In this document: positions 25,584 to 34,264 of the stretch, piece by piece
How the letters are laid out: every line of letters begins with the position of its first letter
How positions within the stretch are numbered: position 1 is the stretch's first letter
Assembly: GCA_948466345.1 (NCBI GenBank)
Contig: CAOKAC010000002.1
Span: forward strand, 298,453 to 362,452
Direction of reading: 5' to 3'
Length of the DNA: 64,000 bases
Origin: an uncultured Clostridia bacterium
Lineage (GTDB): Bacteria; Bacillota; Clostridia; Oscillospirales; CAG-272
Translations under genes and position numbers: made by a program
Notes under the pieces: model-generated
Seen by the model: the letters and a program-made list of their open reading frames with translations, nothing else
Database searches by the model: none
What the model was told of the DNA's origin: nothing

Positions 25584-26549
25584 TTACGAAAAAGAGGATT
25601 GTTTTTTTCGGTTAATCCACTCAGTGGATGCGTCCATAGCGGTACGGCAGGCATTGGTTTGATCCAATGCATTCAGCATCACAAAATCATGGATGGTTCC
25701 CTGGACCCGCACAGCAGTTACCTCCACCCCGGCACAACGAAGTTTTTCTCCAAAAGCCTCTCCCTCACTCCGCAAAACATCCGCCTGTCCGTTGATGATC
25801 ATAGTCTGAGGAAGGCATTTCAAACAATCTATGCTTGCCCGAAGAGGAGACGCAGTGATTTGATTTCGCTCCTCCATAGAAGTTGTATATTGACGCCAGA
25901 ACCATTTCATACCTTCCCGATACAGGTAATAATCCACTGCAAACCGACGATAACTTGGCGTGTCAAAACAGGCGTTTGTTACCGGATAATATAATAGCAT
26001 CTTATAAATACTTGGACCATGCCGCATTGATGATATAAGCGCCATGGCGATTGCCATATTTCCGCCAACGCTGTCACCTGCAACTGTGAGTGTAGGATAG
26101 TTGACAATTGAAAAGTGCTCCTTAATAATTTCCTTTAGGTGAGAAAGGATAAAATAGCACTGCTCAATCGCTGTAGGATATTTTGCTTCCGGTGATCGGC
26201 TGTATTCCGGAAATACGACCAATGAGTTTGTCCTTGCCGAAAGTTCTCTGACCAACTTTTCGTGAGTATGAAAGCTGCCAAATACCCAGCCAGCGCCATG
26301 AATATAGAATATAATATTTTTTATTTCTTCTCCCTTGGGAGTGATAAAATACACCGGTATACTGCCCCACATTCCAGTGTGTATACAATCCGAGTATATA
26401 TTTGCAGGATATTTATATACCGGTGTATCCTGCGCTTCTTCCAATACTTTTCTGCCTTGCTCAGGTGGCAACTGAAAAATTAACGGGGGCACCGCACTTT
26501 GATTGCAGACAGCCTCGGCTGCGGGTTCCAGTGGAACGCAACGTTTCAT
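25584..26549 (-). CDS. Alpha/beta hydrolase, hormone-sensitive-lipase-type esterase
   Basis: A 321-residue HSL-family (family IV) esterase. The oxyanion motif HGAGWVFGS near residue 84 is the HGGG equivalent. The nucleophile elbow GDSVGGN is near residue 158, followed by the acid in GQADVLRSEG and His in GTIHDFVML. It should hydrolyse short-chain carboxylic esters in the cytoplasm. The ATG follows AAGGGAGATGCAT. It is a single gene, convergent with the sigma operon. The physiological substrate is unknown. Confidence 0.9.
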   Translation of the reverse strand: MKRCVPLEPAAEAVCNQSAVPPLIFQLPPEQGRKVLEEAQDTPVYKYPANIYSDCIHTGMWGSIPVYFITPKGEEIKNIIFYIHGAGWVFGSFHTHEKLVRELSARTNSLVVFPEYSRSPEAKYPTAIEQCYFILSHLKEIIKEHFSIVNYPTLTVAGDSVGGNMAIAMALISSMRHGPSIYKMLLYYPVTNACFDTPSYRRFAVDYYLYREGMKWFWRQYTTSMEERNQITASPLRASIDCLKCLPQTMIINGQADVLRSEGEAFGEKLRCAGVEVTAVRVQGTIHDFVMLNALDQTNACRTAMDASTEWINRKKQSSFS

Positions 26550-26892
26550 ATATGCATCTCCCTTTATGCTTTATTGGTTGCTATTATTATATGCGCGTCT
26601 TCCGTTTTTGCATATCCATAAGCAAAGCTAAGTTTTAATCGCATAATTTATCGTGAATTTAATAAATTTTACTTTGGGTTTTTAAAAACTATCTTGGGAA
26701 TTTCTTGTTTAGAGTCCAGATGAGAAAAAGAAAAATGACCTAGAAAAGCCGCTTAAATACAGGATTTATAACAAAACACCATTGTTTGCCCAAACCAAAA
26801 AGGTTCGCATTGCAATGGTGTTTTTACTTCGCTTGATTTCCCTGCTCCGGTTTCATTGATAGAAAAACCACCCTACTGGGTGGCTTTTCATT
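26550..26892. other. Intergenic region with a long-loop hairpin
   Basis: No gene supported. AAAACACCATTG (26773-26784) can pair with CAATGGTGTTTTT (26813-26825) across a 28-nt loop, and the tRNA-Ser terminator follows. The rest is AT-rich without recognised features. Confidence 0.5.
26863..26889 (-). terminator. Terminator of tRNA-Ser
   Basis: On the minus strand CCACCC-AGTA-GGGTGG followed by T5, 4 nt after the encoded CCA. Confidence 0.8.
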
Positions 26893-26984
26893 TGGCGGAG
26901 AAGGAGAGATTCGAACTCTCGAACCGCTTTTGACGGTTACGCGATTTCCAATCGCGCGCGCTCGACCAACTACGCGACTTCTCC
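26893..26984 (-). tRNA. tRNA-Ser (GGA)
   Basis: A 92-nt class II tRNA on the minus strand. Acceptor GGAGAAG pairs with CTTCTCC, the anticodon stem GCGAT/ATCGC encloses anticodon GGA, and there is a long variable arm (ACCGTC...GCGGT). The T arm contains GAGTTCGAATCTC and the 3' CCA is encoded. Confidence 0.95.
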
Positions 26985-27022
26985 ATGTAGGACACTCTAT
27001 GGTCTCTCTAGAGTGCCCTGCT

Positions 27023-27051
27023 ATTATATCATATCTTTTTTAAAAAATCAA
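27023..27051 (-). promoter_or_regulatory. Promoter of tRNA-Ser
   Basis: On the minus strand TTGATT (27051-27046), 17 bp, TATAAT (27028-27023). Confidence 0.75.
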
Positions 27052-27080
27052 GCATTTTTTTATTTTTCTGTAGGAAATCC

Positions 27081-30000
27081 TTACAGCTCTACTTCCCCTT
27101 CAAAGATCCGTTTTGCCTCACCGGTAAGCAGAACCCCATCGTCTGTATACCGAACGATCAAATCTCCTCCAGGCAGCTTCACCGTCACATCGGTACCCTT
27201 TTTCAGATATCCAAGTCGTGTAGCAGCTACTACCGCCGCACAGGCTCCTGTACCGCACGCGAGCGTTTCTCCATTGCCGCGCTCCCAAACCCGCATTTTC
27301 AGCGTTACTTCATTGACCACACGGACAAATTCCGTATTGATCCGCCCTGGGAAGATATCCGCATTTTCAAAGGCAGGTCCTACCTTTTCGATGTCCACAT
27401 CGTCTACCCTGCCGCAGAATACTACGCAGTGGGGATTTCCCACAGAAACGCAGGTGATGTTGTACGATTCTCCGCCAATCTGCACCGGACGATCCACAAT
27501 CTCATCCCCCGTAAGGGTGGTTCCAATATCCACCGGAGACAGACTGGCCTGGCCCATATCCACCGAAACGGACGAAACCTTTCCGTTCATAGTATACAGG
27601 CGCAGCGTACGGATCCCGCTGGCAGTCTCAATCTGCAGCACTTTTTTCACCGTGATGCCGTTGTCATACAAATACTTTGCTACACAACGGATACTGTTGC
27701 CCGCCATCAGTCCTTCACTGCCGTCTTGGTTAAAGATGCGCATTTTTGCATCTGCCACATGAGATTTTTCTATTAGCACAATACCGGTGCCGCCAATACC
27801 GCAGTTACGGTCGCAAAGGGATACACACAGAGATTCGGGACAGGTAATCTTTCCATCAAAATTGTCAATAAAAATGTAATCGTTACCGCTGCCTTCCATT
27901 TTGGAGAAATGCACCTTCTGCCGCATAGTCCGCATGTTGTTTATATCTACATTTTCCGTATTTTGCTGATTGTAACGGGATGCAAAGATATCCGCCAAGG
28001 CGTTGGCCGTATCCAAAGAAGTAAGACATGCGATAGACAGCTGGATAGCCCGCCGATGAAGCGTGATGTAATCACCCACCGTGTCATCGTGCACCGCGCC
28101 GGTATAGATTACATAGCTGATTTTGCCGGATTCCAGCAGCTGCATCATGTCGTCTCCCTGATCCATACTGCATACGGTGTTTACTTCAATACCCAATTGA
28201 GAAATGGTTTTTGCCGTATCGGGTGTGGCGTAAATTTCAATGCCCAAATCGTGGAATTTTTTTGCTAGCGTTACTACTTCAAAGCTATCGTATTCGCAAA
28301 CGCTGATCAGCGCGCCGATTTTGCCGTGGCTGGGCAGCTTCAGGTCAAAGCCGGCGGAAGTAAGTCCCTTGAAAAGCGCTTCTGCCATCGTCCGACCAAT
28401 ACCCAACACCTCGCCAGTGGATTTCATCTCCGGTCCTAGGATAGAGTTTACATCAGACAGCTTTTCAAAGGAGAACACCGGTACCTTTACCGCAAAGTAG
28501 GGCGGCGTTTTGTACAGTCCTGTACCATAGCCTAAATCTGCCAGAGCTGCACCGGTCATTACCCGGCTGGCGATATCCACCAGAGGAACACCGGTTACCT
28601 TACTGATATACGGAACCGTACGGGATGCACGAGGATTTACCTCAATCACATACAGTTCACCATGGTAAATAAGATACTGGATGTTGACAAGCCCTTTTGT
28701 TCCTAGGGAAAGGGCCAGCTTCGTAGAACAATCGATAACCTTTTCCAGCATTATATCGTTGAGATTATAGGGAGGATACACAGCGATAGAGTCGCCGGAG
28801 TGGACGCCCGCCCGTTCAATATGTTCCATAATACCGGGAATCAGCACATCCTTGCCGTCGGAAATCACATCGACCTCCAGTTCTGTGCCCATCATGTATT
28901 TATCTACCAAAACAGGGTTGTCAATCTCCCCGGAGAGAATAATCTCCATGTACCGGCGCACGCTTGCATCGTCATAGGCGATGGTCATATTCTGACCGCC
29001 GATTACGTAAGACGGGCGTAACAGAACAGGATATCCCAGTTCGCCTGCTACTGCCAATGCATCTTCGCAGGTCATAACGCCGTGCCCCTTTGGACGACGG
29101 ATGGAGAATTCCTCCAAAAGTGCGTCGAACCGTTCTCTGTCTTCCGCAATATCGATACCGTCTGCAGAGGTACCCAGTATTTTGATTCCGTTCTGATCCA
29201 AAAATTTCGTCAGCTTGATGGCGGTCTGACCGCCAAAGGCCACAACCACACCCACCGGATTCTCTGCCTTGATAATGTTCATCACGTCTTCCTGACAAAG
29301 CGGCTCGAAATACAGCCGGTCTGCTGTATCATAGTCGGTAGAAACCGTTTCCGGGTTGTTATTGACAATCACTACATCATAGCCAAGCTCCTTTAGAGTC
29401 CATACACAATGGACGGAGGAGTAGTCAAACTCAATACCCTGACCGATTCGAATCGGGCCGCTTCCCAGCACCATAATAACCGGCTTACCGCTTTTGGGGA
29501 AGGTGCGGGATTCGCATTCTGTATCATAGGTCGAATAGAAGTAAGGCGTTTGCGCGGCAAACTCCGCACCACAGGTATCTACCATTTTGTACACGGCAGT
29601 GCTGGCCGGCAGTTCCCTGCGCCCAGAAAGAACTGTGAGGGCTGCATCTGTATAGCCCAGCTTCTTTGCCGTATAGTAGTCCTCATCGGACAGTCCACCA
29701 GCAATTTTCTTTTCAAATTCCGCAAGGCCCTGCAGCTTGCAGAGGAACCAGCGGTCAATTTTTGTAATTTTATAAACTTCTTCTATGTCCATGCCGCCCT
29801 TAAGCGCTTCAAACACAGTGAAAATCCGCACATCGTCCTGCGCTGCCAGGCGCTCGGTAAGAGGCTGCGCTGTTTTCGGCTGCATGTTAAGGGTATCCAG
29901 AGAAATTTCTGCACCCCGAACAGCCTTCATTACTGCCATTTCAAAGGAAGGCGCAATAGACATGACCTCTCCGGTAGCTTTCATTTGCGTGCCCAGCTTC

Positions 30001-31112
30001 CGGCTGGAATTGACAAATTTATCAAAAGGCCATTTAGGGAATTTCAACACCACATAGTCTACGGTAGGCTCAAAGCAAGCGCAGGTTTTTCCGGTAATCT
30101 CATTCTGGATCTCATCCAGCGTATACCCCAGGGCCAGCTGCGTGGTCACCTTAGCAATCGGGTATCCTGTGGCCTTAGACGCCAACGCAGAAGAACGGGA
30201 AACCCGCGGGTTTACCTCGATTACGGCATACTCAAAGGATTCCGGATTGAGGGCAAACTGGCAGTTACATCCGCCTACAATACCTAGCTCCGACACAATA
30301 TCGAGAGACGCGGCGCGCAGCATCTGATATTCCTTAGTAGTCAGGGAAAGCGCGGGAGCAACCACGATGGAGTCCCCTGTATGGATTCCCACAGGGTCAA
30401 AATTTTCCATTGAGCAGATGGCAATAGCGTTATCTGCAGAGTCCCGCATCACTTCAAACTCGATTTCTTTCCAGCCGGCGATGTACCGCTCGATAAGCAC
30501 CTGGGTGATAGGGGACACATCCAGTCCGGTGCGGGCGATAACACGCAGTTCCTCTTCGGAATATGCCACACCGCCGCCGCCGCCGCCAAGAGTGAAGGCA
30601 GGCCGCACGATTACAGGGTAACCGCCGATCCGATTGGCTACTTCCACACAGCCGTCTACGGTATTTGCAATATCGGAAGGTACTACAGGCTGGCCAATTT
30701 TTGCCATAGTATCCTTGAACATCTGCCGATCTTCCGCCCGGTCAATGGCATGGGCGTCTGTACCCAGCAGGCGCACGCCCTGCTCCTCCAAGTATCCATC
30801 CTTGGAAAGCTGCATCGCCAGCGTAAGTCCAGTCTGACCACCAAGTCCTGCCAAAAGGCTGTCAGGCCGTTCTTTTTCAATAATTCGCTTGACGGTTTCC
30901 ACCGTCAGCGGTTCCAAATAAATTTCATCCGCAAGGGCGTTATCTGTCATGATGGTAGCAGGGTTAGAGTTTACCAGCACCACATTGACCCCCGCCTTTT
31001 TCAGTACGCGGCACGCCTGGGCGCCTGCATAGTCAAATTCTGCTGCCTGACCGATTACGATGGGTCCGCTTCCGATCATCAGAACCTTTTTGATACTTTT
31101 ATTTAGCGGCAT
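27081..31112 (-). CDS. carB: CarB-DapF fusion: carbamoyl-phosphate synthase large subunit with a C-terminal diaminopimelate epimerase-like domain
   Basis: One 1343-residue frame. Residues 1 to about 1050 are CarB: two ATP-grasp synthase halves (VIEVNPRVSRS and VIEVNPRASRT are intact) and an allosteric MGS-like domain. After a linker (VDINNMR), residues 1063-1343 are a DapF-like domain (SKMEGSGNDY, NPHCVV, ERGNGETLACGTGACA). DapF normally interconverts LL- and meso-diaminopimelate with two Cys. The second is present (ACGTG), but the first, in the usual CGN-x2-RC motif, is Ala1137 (AGNSIRC; codon 27702-27704), and the usual GADG is GGTG. No ribosome site precedes the internal ATGs, so it is a true fusion. 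CarB should make carbamoyl phosphate; the DapF part is probably not an active epimerase. The start overlaps carA by 14 bp. Confidence 0.9.
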   Translation of the reverse strand: MPLNKSIKKVLMIGSGPIVIGQAAEFDYAGAQACRVLKKAGVNVVLVNSNPATIMTDNALADEIYLEPLTVETVKRIIEKERPDSLLAGLGGQTGLTLAMQLSKDGYLEEQGVRLLGTDAHAIDRAEDRQMFKDTMAKIGQPVVPSDIANTVDGCVEVANRIGGYPVIVRPAFTLGGGGGGVAYSEEELRVIARTGLDVSPITQVLIERYIAGWKEIEFEVMRDSADNAIAICSMENFDPVGIHTGDSIVVAPALSLTTKEYQMLRAASLDIVSELGIVGGCNCQFALNPESFEYAVIEVNPRVSRSSALASKATGYPIAKVTTQLALGYTLDEIQNEITGKTCACFEPTVDYVVLKFPKWPFDKFVNSSRKLGTQMKATGEVMSIAPSFEMAVMKAVRGAEISLDTLNMQPKTAQPLTERLAAQDDVRIFTVFEALKGGMDIEEVYKITKIDRWFLCKLQGLAEFEKKIAGGLSDEDYYTAKKLGYTDAALTVLSGRRELPASTAVYKMVDTCGAEFAAQTPYFYSTYDTECESRTFPKSGKPVIMVLGSGPIRIGQGIEFDYSSVHCVWTLKELGYDVVIVNNNPETVSTDYDTADRLYFEPLCQEDVMNIIKAENPVGVVVAFGGQTAIKLTKFLDQNGIKILGTSADGIDIAEDRERFDALLEEFSIRRPKGHGVMTCEDALAVAGELGYPVLLRPSYVIGGQNMTIAYDDASVRRYMEIILSGEIDNPVLVDKYMMGTELEVDVISDGKDVLIPGIMEHIERAGVHSGDSIAVYPPYNLNDIMLEKVIDCSTKLALSLGTKGLVNIQYLIYHGELYVIEVNPRASRTVPYISKVTGVPLVDIASRVMTGAALADLGYGTGLYKTPPYFAVKVPVFSFEKLSDVNSILGPEMKSTGEVLGIGRTMAEALFKGLTSAGFDLKLPSHGKIGALISVCEYDSFEVVTLAKKFHDLGIEIYATPDTAKTISQLGIEVNTVCSMDQGDDMMQLLESGKISYVIYTGAVHDDTVGDYITLHRRAIQLSIACLTSLDTANALADIFASRYNQQNTENVDINNMRTMRQKVHFSKMEGSGNDYIFIDNFDGKITCPESLCVSLCDRNCGIGGTGIVLIEKSHVADAKMRIFNQDGSEGLMAGNSIRCVAKYLYDNGITVKKVLQIETASGIRTLRLYTMNGKVSSVSVDMGQASLSPVDIGTTLTGDEIVDRPVQIGGESYNITCVSVGNPHCVVFCGRVDDVDIEKVGPAFENADIFPGRINTEFVRVVNEVTLKMRVWERGNGETLACGTGACAAVVAATRLGYLKKGTDVTVKLPGGDLIVRYTDDGVLLTGEAKRIFEGEVEL

Positions 31113-32184
31113 TGTCTGTTCCTCCCATCCAATTCATAAACTGATCAAGCAAAGGGTTCTTTCCCAAGGGGCCAGAGCATGTTTCGGGATCAAACTGTAC
31201 AGAAAACGCCCGCAAAGCGGGGTATTCGATTCCCTCGCAGGTGCCGTCGTTTGCGTTGATCATGGTAACACGGCCACCTTCGCCGATGCTGTCCGCCTCT
31301 ACCGCGTAGCCATGGTTTTGGCTGGTAATGTAGGTTCGATGGCCCAAAACTTCTTTAGCCGGCTGATTGGCGCCCCTGTGACCGTATTTCAGCTTCATGG
31401 TTTTGCCCCCATTTGCCAGAGCCAGCATCTGATGACCCAGTCCTACCCCAAGCATGGGAACTTTACCGAGAAGACCACGGATTTCTTCAATGCAGCCTGT
31501 ATTCTCCATCGGATCACCAGGACCGCCGGAAAGAACGACCCCACCCGGATTACCGGCAAGAATATCTCCCGCGTTTGTATCATAGGGCACCACCGTAACA
31601 GTGCAGCCCTGACCCGTCAGCCAGCGCAGCGTACTTTTTTTGCAGCCGTAATCAATCAAAGTAACTTTGTATTTCTCCTCGCCCTGGGCCGGATATACAG
31701 CGGGCGCCTCGCAGGACGCTTTTTTTACCGCATCGGTAATGGTATAGGTATGCAGCGCAGACAGATCTGCCGGTACGCTATCCGCGATGATGGCGTTCAT
31801 CACGCCCTTCTCTCGGATAATTCGGGTAATCTGCCGGGTATCCACGCCAAAGATTCCGGGAATCCCCGCTTTTTTCAAAAACGCGTCTACTGTGCCCGTG
31901 CTACGGAAATTGGACGGTGTGTCGCACCATTCCCGTACTACATATCCGCTGGGAGCAGGGTTCCCTTCCCAGTCTTCATCGTTCATGCCATAATTCCCGA
32001 TAAGCGGGAAGGTCTGCAGCACAATCTGTCCACCGTAGCTGGGATCCGTAAGGGTTTCAATATACCCCACCACACCAGTGTTGAATACCAGTTCCCCTAC
32101 CGCGTCTCCCTCGGCGCCGAAACGGTATCCCTCAAACACCTGTCCGTCGTCTAAAATCAAATACGCTTTTTTCATACTACCCAT
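31099..32184 (-). CDS. carA: Carbamoyl-phosphate synthase small subunit with a disabled glutaminase site
   Basis: 361 residues with the CarA-specific N-terminal domain (FNTGVVGYIETLTDPSY) and a class I amidotransferase domain (GGPGDP, SQNHGYAV). The nucleophile motif GxCLGHQ reads GVGLGHQ, with Gly248 in place of Cys (codon 31443-31441, GGA). The catalytic His of the HPE motif is Asp332 (FDPE, codon 31191-31189); Glu334 remains. Loss of this Cys abolishes glutamine use in E. coli CarA while ammonia-dependent synthesis persists, and vertebrate CPS1 also lacks the Cys. This subunit therefore probably serves as a structural partner in an ammonia-using enzyme. AAAGG precedes the ATG. It lies between argF and carB in the arginine operon. 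Confidence 0.9.
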   Translation of the reverse strand: MGSMKKAYLILDDGQVFEGYRFGAEGDAVGELVFNTGVVGYIETLTDPSYGGQIVLQTFPLIGNYGMNDEDWEGNPAPSGYVVREWCDTPSNFRSTGTVDAFLKKAGIPGIFGVDTRQITRIIREKGVMNAIIADSVPADLSALHTYTITDAVKKASCEAPAVYPAQGEEKYKVTLIDYGCKKSTLRWLTGQGCTVTVVPYDTNAGDILAGNPGGVVLSGGPGDPMENTGCIEEIRGLLGKVPMLGVGLGHQMLALANGGKTMKLKYGHRGANQPAKEVLGHRTYITSQNHGYAVEADSIGEGGRVTMINANDGTCEGIEYPALRAFSVQFDPETCSGPLGKNPLLDQFMNWMGGTDNAAK

Positions 32185-32228
32185 TTATACCTTTCTTTGG
32201 CTTATTCCCATCCTGCTTAAACTTATTC

Positions 32229-33077
32229 TTACTGCCGCAGCAATTTTACCAGAAGCGCCTTGATCACGTGAAGCTTGTTTTCCGCCTGATCATAGATTTC
32301 CTGCGCATGATCTGAGAAAACCTGTTCCGACAGCTCTCCGCCTCGGTTGGCAGGCTGTTTATGAAGCACAAGCAAGTCATGTGCTCCGGCTGCCGTGGTT
32401 GTATTGTCAATCTCTCCCCATATCGCTCCGGGGCCTGTATATATAATATCGGCGCCAACCACCGCATCCGCCAAATTTTCAAATAAAGTCCAGCCCTTTA
32501 AAAGAAGCGGCTCGCCGTCCGTTTCCCTGCAGGGCGCCGTCAGCGTGGCCACTTCCATTCCCATGGCCAGCGCGCCGGCGATCAGACTGTTTGCCGCGGC
32601 CCCGGCAGGCCCGGCATAGCAAAGACGCAGTCCTGCAAAGGAACCGCATCGCTCCCGAATGGTCATAAGATCCGCAAGGGTACCGCAGGGATCCGCCAAG
32701 TCGGACGCTCCGTTGAGCACAGGTACGCTGCTCTCTGCCGCAAAGGCGCCAAGCACCGTATGGGATAGTGCGCGCAGCGCAATTACATCCACAAAACGGG
32801 AATAGCACTGGGCGCTTTCCCGGATCCGAGATCCGTCCTGATCCTGCAGAGTGTCTGCCGGCAGCGACACCGCCTGGCCCCCCAGATCATACATTCCCAC
32901 CTCCAGACAAATCCGGGTGCGGGAAGACGAGCTTCCCGGAACGATTCCAAGGGTTTTCCCCTGGAGCAGCAGATGGGGCGTGCGGCGCTGCTTCTCATAT
33001 TTTAGCTGATCCGCTAAGTTCAGTATTTCATGAATCTGCTTAGCGTGCAGCTCTGATATCGTCAAAAAATGCTTCAT
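32229..33077 (-). CDS. argF: Divergent ornithine carbamoyltransferase-like protein (ArgF family)
   Basis: 282 residues, shorter than the usual 305-335. The overall fold is clear: SSRTR at about residue 50, the ASDLADPCGTLADLMTI region, and the C-terminal DQAENKLHVIKALL. Motifs that bind substrates are changed. HPCQ is DPCG (129-132), the ornithine loop DVWxSMG is GPGAIWG (215-221), and HCLP is HKQP (239-242). Only SxRTR persists. The ATG at 33077 overlaps the argD stop (ATGA); upstream codons in frame lie within argD. Either it carbamoylates another acceptor or it has lost catalysis. Position next to carA/carB in the arg operon supports descent from ArgF. Confidence 0.78.
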   Translation of the reverse strand: MKHFLTISELHAKQIHEILNLADQLKYEKQRRTPHLLLQGKTLGIVPGSSSSRTRICLEVGMYDLGGQAVSLPADTLQDQDGSRIRESAQCYSRFVDVIALRALSHTVLGAFAAESSVPVLNGASDLADPCGTLADLMTIRERCGSFAGLRLCYAGPAGAAANSLIAGALAMGMEVATLTAPCRETDGEPLLLKGWTLFENLADAVVGADIIYTGPGAIWGEIDNTTTAAGAHDLLVLHKQPANRGGELSEQVFSDHAQEIYDQAENKLHVIKALLVKLLRQ

Positions 33078-34243
33078 TCTGCAATTACCTGTTTCAAAAT
33101 TTCTATAGCTTCCTGCAGCAGCTCCATTGGAATATTCAGTGCCGGCAGAAGACGAACTTTGTCCTTTGCCGTAAGCGCCAGCACACCGGCGCGGGCCGCC
33201 TGCGCCACAATCTCCCCTGCGGGCTTTGTACACTGGATTCCCAGCATCAATCCCCGGCCTGTCACATCAATTACACCGTTCGTTCCTGCAAGGAGGTCAC
33301 GGATTAATTGCTCTCGCTGGATAACCCCCAAAAGGATTTTGTCGTCAATTCTGTTTATAATGTTTACAGCTCCGGCTGCCGCCACAGGGTTCCCTCCAAA
33401 GGTTGATCCGTGAGAACCCGGCGTGAGCACATCGGCACACCGACTGCCGAAAAGGGTGGCGCCCATAGGGAGTCCGCCGGCAAGACCTTTCGCTGTGGTG
33501 ACTATATCCGGTGTTATTCCATAATGTGTATAAGAATACAGGCTGCCGGTACGTCCATTTCCCGTCTGCACCTCATCGACAATCAGCAGCATATCCCGCT
33601 GCCTGCACAATTCCCACGCAGCCTGTATATACGCTGCATCCAGTACATTAACGCCGCCCTCTCCCTGGATCGTTTCCAGCATAACGGCGCAGCACGCTCC
33701 ACCGTCTGCCAGACGGTGCAAATCTTCTATATCCCCCGGCTGGGCATAGACAAATCCGCCTGTAAAGGGACCAAATTCTGTATGAAAGCTATCCTGTCCA
33801 GTAGCCGACAAGGTGGTGATGGTCCGACCATGGAAAGATCCCCGGAGGGTGATAATAGTACTATGAGACGCATCTCCATATGTAAGATATGCCCGCCGGC
33901 GGGCTGTTTTAATAGCACATTCGTTGGCCTCCGCGCCGGAGTTTGAGAAGAATACCCGTTCCATCCCCGTCCGTTCACAAAGAATTTTAGCAAGGCGGGC
34001 TGCCGGTTCGCTGTAATATAAGTTAGACGTATGCTGCAGGCAGGACAGCTGTGCAGTCACTGCCTGGATCCAGTCGGGATCTGCAATACCAAACTGGTTG
34101 ACTGCGATGCCAGCGCCAAGGTCAATATACCGATTTCCCGCCGCATCATAAGCCAGGGATCCCGCTCCCCGAATCAACTGTACAGGAGCGCGATTGTAAG
34201 TTTTTGCGATATACTTGTTCGTCAAATCCAGTGTGTTTTCCAT
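33074..34243 (-). CDS. argD: Acetylornithine aminotransferase
   Basis: 389-residue class III PLP aminotransferase. FSNSGAEANECAIK binds the cofactor phosphate, DEVQTGNGRTG contains the PLP-ring Asp, and the PLP lysine lies in TTAKGLAGG. GSHGSTFGGNP closes the site. It converts N-acetylglutamate semialdehyde to N-acetylornithine (and in many bacteria also acts in the lysine pathway). Catalytic residues are intact, unlike the carA/argF/dapF part of the cluster. It is coupled to argF by an ATGA overlap and follows argB by 21 bp. Confidence 0.95.
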   Translation of the reverse strand: MENTLDLTNKYIAKTYNRAPVQLIRGAGSLAYDAAGNRYIDLGAGIAVNQFGIADPDWIQAVTAQLSCLQHTSNLYYSEPAARLAKILCERTGMERVFFSNSGAEANECAIKTARRRAYLTYGDASHSTIITLRGSFHGRTITTLSATGQDSFHTEFGPFTGGFVYAQPGDIEDLHRLADGGACCAVMLETIQGEGGVNVLDAAYIQAAWELCRQRDMLLIVDEVQTGNGRTGSLYSYTHYGITPDIVTTAKGLAGGLPMGATLFGSRCADVLTPGSHGSTFGGNPVAAAGAVNIINRIDDKILLGVIQREQLIRDLLAGTNGVIDVTGRGLMLGIQCTKPAGEIVAQAARAGVLALTAKDKVRLLPALNIPMELLQEAIEILKQVIAE

Positions 34244-34264
34244 ATGTACACCTTTCTGTGTGTC

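Noticed and set aside
30535..30600. GC-rich repetitive plus-strand stretch within carB
   Set aside because: It is the complement of the Gly-rich ATP-grasp loop of CarB, not a separate repeat.
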